From contig CAYYMX010000024.1 in assembly GCA_964473045.1 (NCBI GenBank), positions 1 to 15,507 of the forward strand: a stretch of 15,507 nt of DNA, written 5' to 3'. Origin of the DNA: CAYYMX01 sp964473045 (lineage in GTDB: Bacteria; Pseudomonadota; Alphaproteobacteria; Methylaequorales; Methylaequoraceae). Below, one piece after another: positions 13,277 to 15,507 of this stretch (the first letter of the stretch is position 1; each line of letters opens with the position of its first letter). Position numbers and translations under genes: made by a program. The notes under the pieces were generated by a model. It worked only from the letters and a program-made list of their open reading frames with translations. It was not told where the DNA came from and made no database searches.

Positions 13277-15507
13277 TTATTTATAGTATTCTTGAATTGG
13301 TTTAACATTCAAGTCACTTTTAGCAACAATGTTTAGACCTGTGATTGCAATTTTAGCAGCTGAAATTGTTGTAAAATAAGGTATTTTGTTTCTTATTGCA
13401 CTTCTCCTTATAGAAAAACTATCAGATAAAGACTTTTCACCACTGGTAGTATTAATAATAAGATTTATTTTTTTGTTTTCTATTAAATCAACTATATGCG
13501 GATTACCTTCATTTACCTTGTTGACAACTTTTACATTTATTGAAAACTTTTTGAGAAAATTTGCAGTTCCTTTTGTTGCAAGAATTTTAAAATTTAATTT
13601 TTCAAGAATTTGAGATAAAAGAATTATATTTTCTTTATCTTCATCTCTTACAGATACAAATACAAAACCCATTCTTGGCAAATAGTTTCCTGAAGCTATC
13701 TGTGATTTCAGGTAAGCTTTTGGAAAATTTTCATCAATACCCATAACCTCTCCAGTTGATTTCATTTCTGGACCTAGTACAACATCTTCACCTGGAAAAC
13801 GATCAAAAGGAAATACAGATTCTTTAACACAAACGTACTGTTTTTTTGGTTTCTTTAAATTAAAATTGTTCAACGATTTTCCTAACATTATTTTTGTAGC
13901 AATGTTTGCAAGTGGAATTCCTAAGGCTTTGGATATAAATGGAACTGTCCTGCTTGCTCTGGGGTTTACCTCAATTACAAAAACTTTTTCATCTTTAATA
14001 GCAAATTGGATGTTAATAAAACCAATAATCTTTAAATTTTTTGTGATAAGCTTAGTAACCTCTTTGATTTGGAATATTAATTTTTTTGAGATTGATTGAG
14101 GAGGAATTGAACATGCCGAATCACCAGAATGAACCCCAGCTTCCTCTATATGTTCTAGAATTCCAGCAATAAAAACATTTTTTCCATCTGAAATTGCATC
14201 AACATCAATTTCTTTGGCATCAATTAAGAATTCATCAATTAAAATAGATTTATTATTAAGTATAAAATCAGATTTAAAGTAATTTTTCAAATCTTTATGA
14301 TTATTTATAATTCTCATTGCTCTTCCTCCTAGAACATATGAAGGTCTTATTACTATTGGAAATTGAATCTTTTTAACAGAAGTTTTAGCTTGACTGTAAT
14401 TGTGTACAATTGCACTAAGAGGTTGTTGTATTTTTAGTTTTTTCATTAATTTGTTAAATCTATCTCTGTCTTCAGATAAATCTATAGATTCGAATGAGGT
14501 TCCTAAGATTTTAATTCTGTTTTTGTGAAGATATTCAGAGAGTTTTAGTGGGGTTTGACCTCCAAGTTGGACAATAACTCCCAGCAAACTACCTTTAGAT
14601 TTCTCTGCTTTACAAATTTCTAATACCGATTCACTATCTAGTGGTTCAAAATATAATCTATCCGATATATCAAAATCTGTTGATACTGTTTCAGGGTTGC
14701 AGTTAATCATAATTGATTCAATTCCCATCTCTTTTATTGCAAATGAAGAATGTACACAGCAGTAGTCAAACTCTATTCCTTGCCCAATTCTATTTGGTCC
14801 CCCACCAATAATTATCACCTTTTTTTTGTTTGTTACTGAAGTTTCTTTTTCAAAATGTTCTGTATTGTTGGTATTGGCCCATGAAGAGTACATATAAGGT
14901 GTGTTTGATTCAAATTCTCCAGAGCAAGTATCAATATTTCTGAAAGAAGGCTTTAAATTAAATTTTTTTCTAAGAAATTTAACTTTGGAAACTTTAGCTT
15001 GACTGAGTTGAAGTATTTTTTCATCAGAAAACCCTTCTTCTTTTGCTTTAAGAAACAAATTCTTATTGAAATTTTTTTTTAACAATTTCTCAGTTTTAAT
15101 TAAATCAGATATTTCCCAAATAAACCAAGGGTCATATTTAGAAAGTTCTACAATTTTTTGTAGGGGAATTTTTTTTCTTAAACTTTCAGCAATAATTAAA
15201 AATTTGTTTGGTCTATTTTCCTTTAGTAGAGAAATCAATTCATTCTTACTTTTTTTTAATAATTCTTTTGTTCTATCTAAACCTAAAAAACCTACCTCTA
15301 AGCTTCTTATAGCTTTTTGTAATGATTCTTTAAAGTTTCTTCCAATTGCCATACATTCACCTATAGATTTCATAGCTGTGCCTAATTTTTGTTCTGTATC
15401 GCTAAATTTTTCAAAAGTAAATCTCGGTATTTTTGTGACTATATAATCAATGGTTGGTTCAAAAGATGCTGGAGTTGATTTTGTTATATCATTTTGCAAT
15501 TCATCTA
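13277..15507 (-). CDS. carB: Carbamoyl-phosphate synthase large subunit CarB, C-terminal ~742 residues (cut by window edge)
   Basis: CarB makes carbamoyl phosphate from bicarbonate, ATP and glutamine-derived ammonia for pyrimidine and arginine synthesis. The frame is open to the right edge. The in-window peptide starts DELQNDIT and TPASFEPTIDYIVTKIPRF, which aligns near residue 330 of the roughly 1070-residue E. coli CarB. The N-terminal carboxyphosphate ATP-grasp domain is therefore almost entirely outside the window. Visible are the oligomerisation domain, the second preATP-grasp/ATP-grasp unit (IIIGGGPNRIGQGIEFDY, NCNPETVSTDFD, VIRPSYVLGGRAM, VIEVNPRASRT) that phosphorylates carbamate, and the C-terminal MGS-like allosteric domain (MGFVFVSVRDEDK to the end, with NTTSG). 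The apparent start at 15499 is an internal TTG, not a real start. carA is presumably further upstream. Confidence 0.96.
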   Translation of the reverse strand, partial: DELQNDITKSTPASFEPTIDYIVTKIPRFTFEKFSDTEQKLGTAMKSIGECMAIGRNFKESLQKAIRSLEVGFLGLDRTKELLKKSKNELISLLKENRPNKFLIIAESLRKKIPLQKIVELSKYDPWFIWEISDLIKTEKLLKKNFNKNLFLKAKEEGFSDEKILQLSQAKVSKVKFLRKKFNLKPSFRNIDTCSGEFESNTPYMYSSWANTNNTEHFEKETSVTNKKKVIIIGGGPNRIGQGIEFDYCCVHSSFAIKEMGIESIMINCNPETVSTDFDISDRLYFEPLDSESVLEICKAEKSKGSLLGVIVQLGGQTPLKLSEYLHKNRIKILGTSFESIDLSEDRDRFNKLMKKLKIQQPLSAIVHNYSQAKTSVKKIQFPIVIRPSYVLGGRAMRIINNHKDLKNYFKSDFILNNKSILIDEFLIDAKEIDVDAISDGKNVFIAGILEHIEEAGVHSGDSACSIPPQSISKKLIFQIKEVTKLITKNLKIIGFINIQFAIKDEKVFVIEVNPRASRTVPFISKALGIPLANIATKIMLGKSLNNFNLKKPKKQYVCVKESVFPFDRFPGEDVVLGPEMKSTGEVMGIDENFPKAYLKSQIASGNYLPRMGFVFVSVRDEDKENIILLSQILEKLNFKILATKGTANFLKKFSINVKVVNKVNEGNPHIVDLIENKKINLIINTTSGEKSLSDSFSIRRSAIRNKIPYFTTISAAKIAITGLNIVAKSDLNVKPIQEYYK

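Noticed and set aside
15066..15446. 126-codon open frame on the plus strand opposite carB
   Set aside because: The opposite strand encodes well-conserved CarB sequence. The frame is long only because AT-rich lysine/asparagine codons read antisense as Phe/Leu/Ile, giving a false membrane-like protein.
13277..15499. A shortened stand-alone CarB starting at 15499
   Set aside because: The frame continues upstream as Asp-Glu to the window edge and aligns with the middle of CarB. The gene is cut by the window, not truncated.

Overview
The window is about 15.5 kb of dense, strongly AT-rich bacterial DNA (roughly 30% GC by eye) with 15 protein-coding genes, two of them cut by the window edges. Protein sequence types and gene order point to an alphaproteobacterium with a small, streamlined genome. 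Likely groups are SAR11/Pelagibacterales or HIMB59/AEGEAN-169-like marine lineages; the exact lineage cannot be fixed from sequence alone. Signs of streamlining are very short or absent intergenic spaces, many overlapping stop/start codons, two convergent gene pairs that overlap at their 3' ends, weak Shine-Dalgarno signals and long poly-A/T tracts inside genes. TGA and TAA/TAG are all used as stops, so the ordinary bacterial code applies. No tRNA, rRNA, CRISPR, insertion sequence, phage gene or island signature was seen.

Layout, left to right. (1) Minus strand, 1-835: an OmpR-type response regulator followed by the start of its EnvZ-like histidine kinase (cut at base 1). (2) Plus strand, 911-1783: branched-chain aminotransferase ilvE, divergent from the regulator. 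(3) Minus strand, 6611 down to 1769: a compact six-gene run uvrC-pgsA-mobB-moeA-moaD-moaE. Every junction is an overlap or a 1-base gap. The run combines nucleotide excision repair, phosphatidylglycerol synthesis and four molybdenum cofactor genes, and moaE runs convergently into ilvE. (4) 6612-6887: the only sizeable non-coding stretch (276 bases). It holds an inverted pair of DnaA-box-like sequences next to TATAAT boxes, an AT palindrome and a 21-base-period direct repeat. (5) Minus strand, 9624 down to 6888: uvrB translationally coupled to a pteridine-reductase-like short-chain dehydrogenase. (6) Plus strand, 9720-11827: an aspartate-type aminotransferase coupled to a ketopantoate-reductase-family protein. 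(7) Minus strand, 15507 down to 11820: carB (C-terminal two thirds, cut by the right edge), greA and trxB.

Functionally this is core metabolism and information processing. UvrB and UvrC act in the same repair pathway. MobB, MoeA, MoaD and MoaE act in the middle and late steps of molybdopterin/Moco synthesis (MoaA/MoaC/MoaB/MogA and MobA are not here). CarB supplies carbamoyl phosphate for pyrimidines and arginine. The two aminotransferases link to branched-chain and aspartate-family amino acids. I do not see a novel defence, mobile or secondary-metabolite system. The points most worth checking are the DnaA-box-like inverted repeat in front of uvrC, the 14-base poly-A run inside trxB, the PanE homologue lacking expected substrate-contact asparagines, and the insertion of mobB-moeA into the usual uvrC-pgsA-moaD-moaE order.
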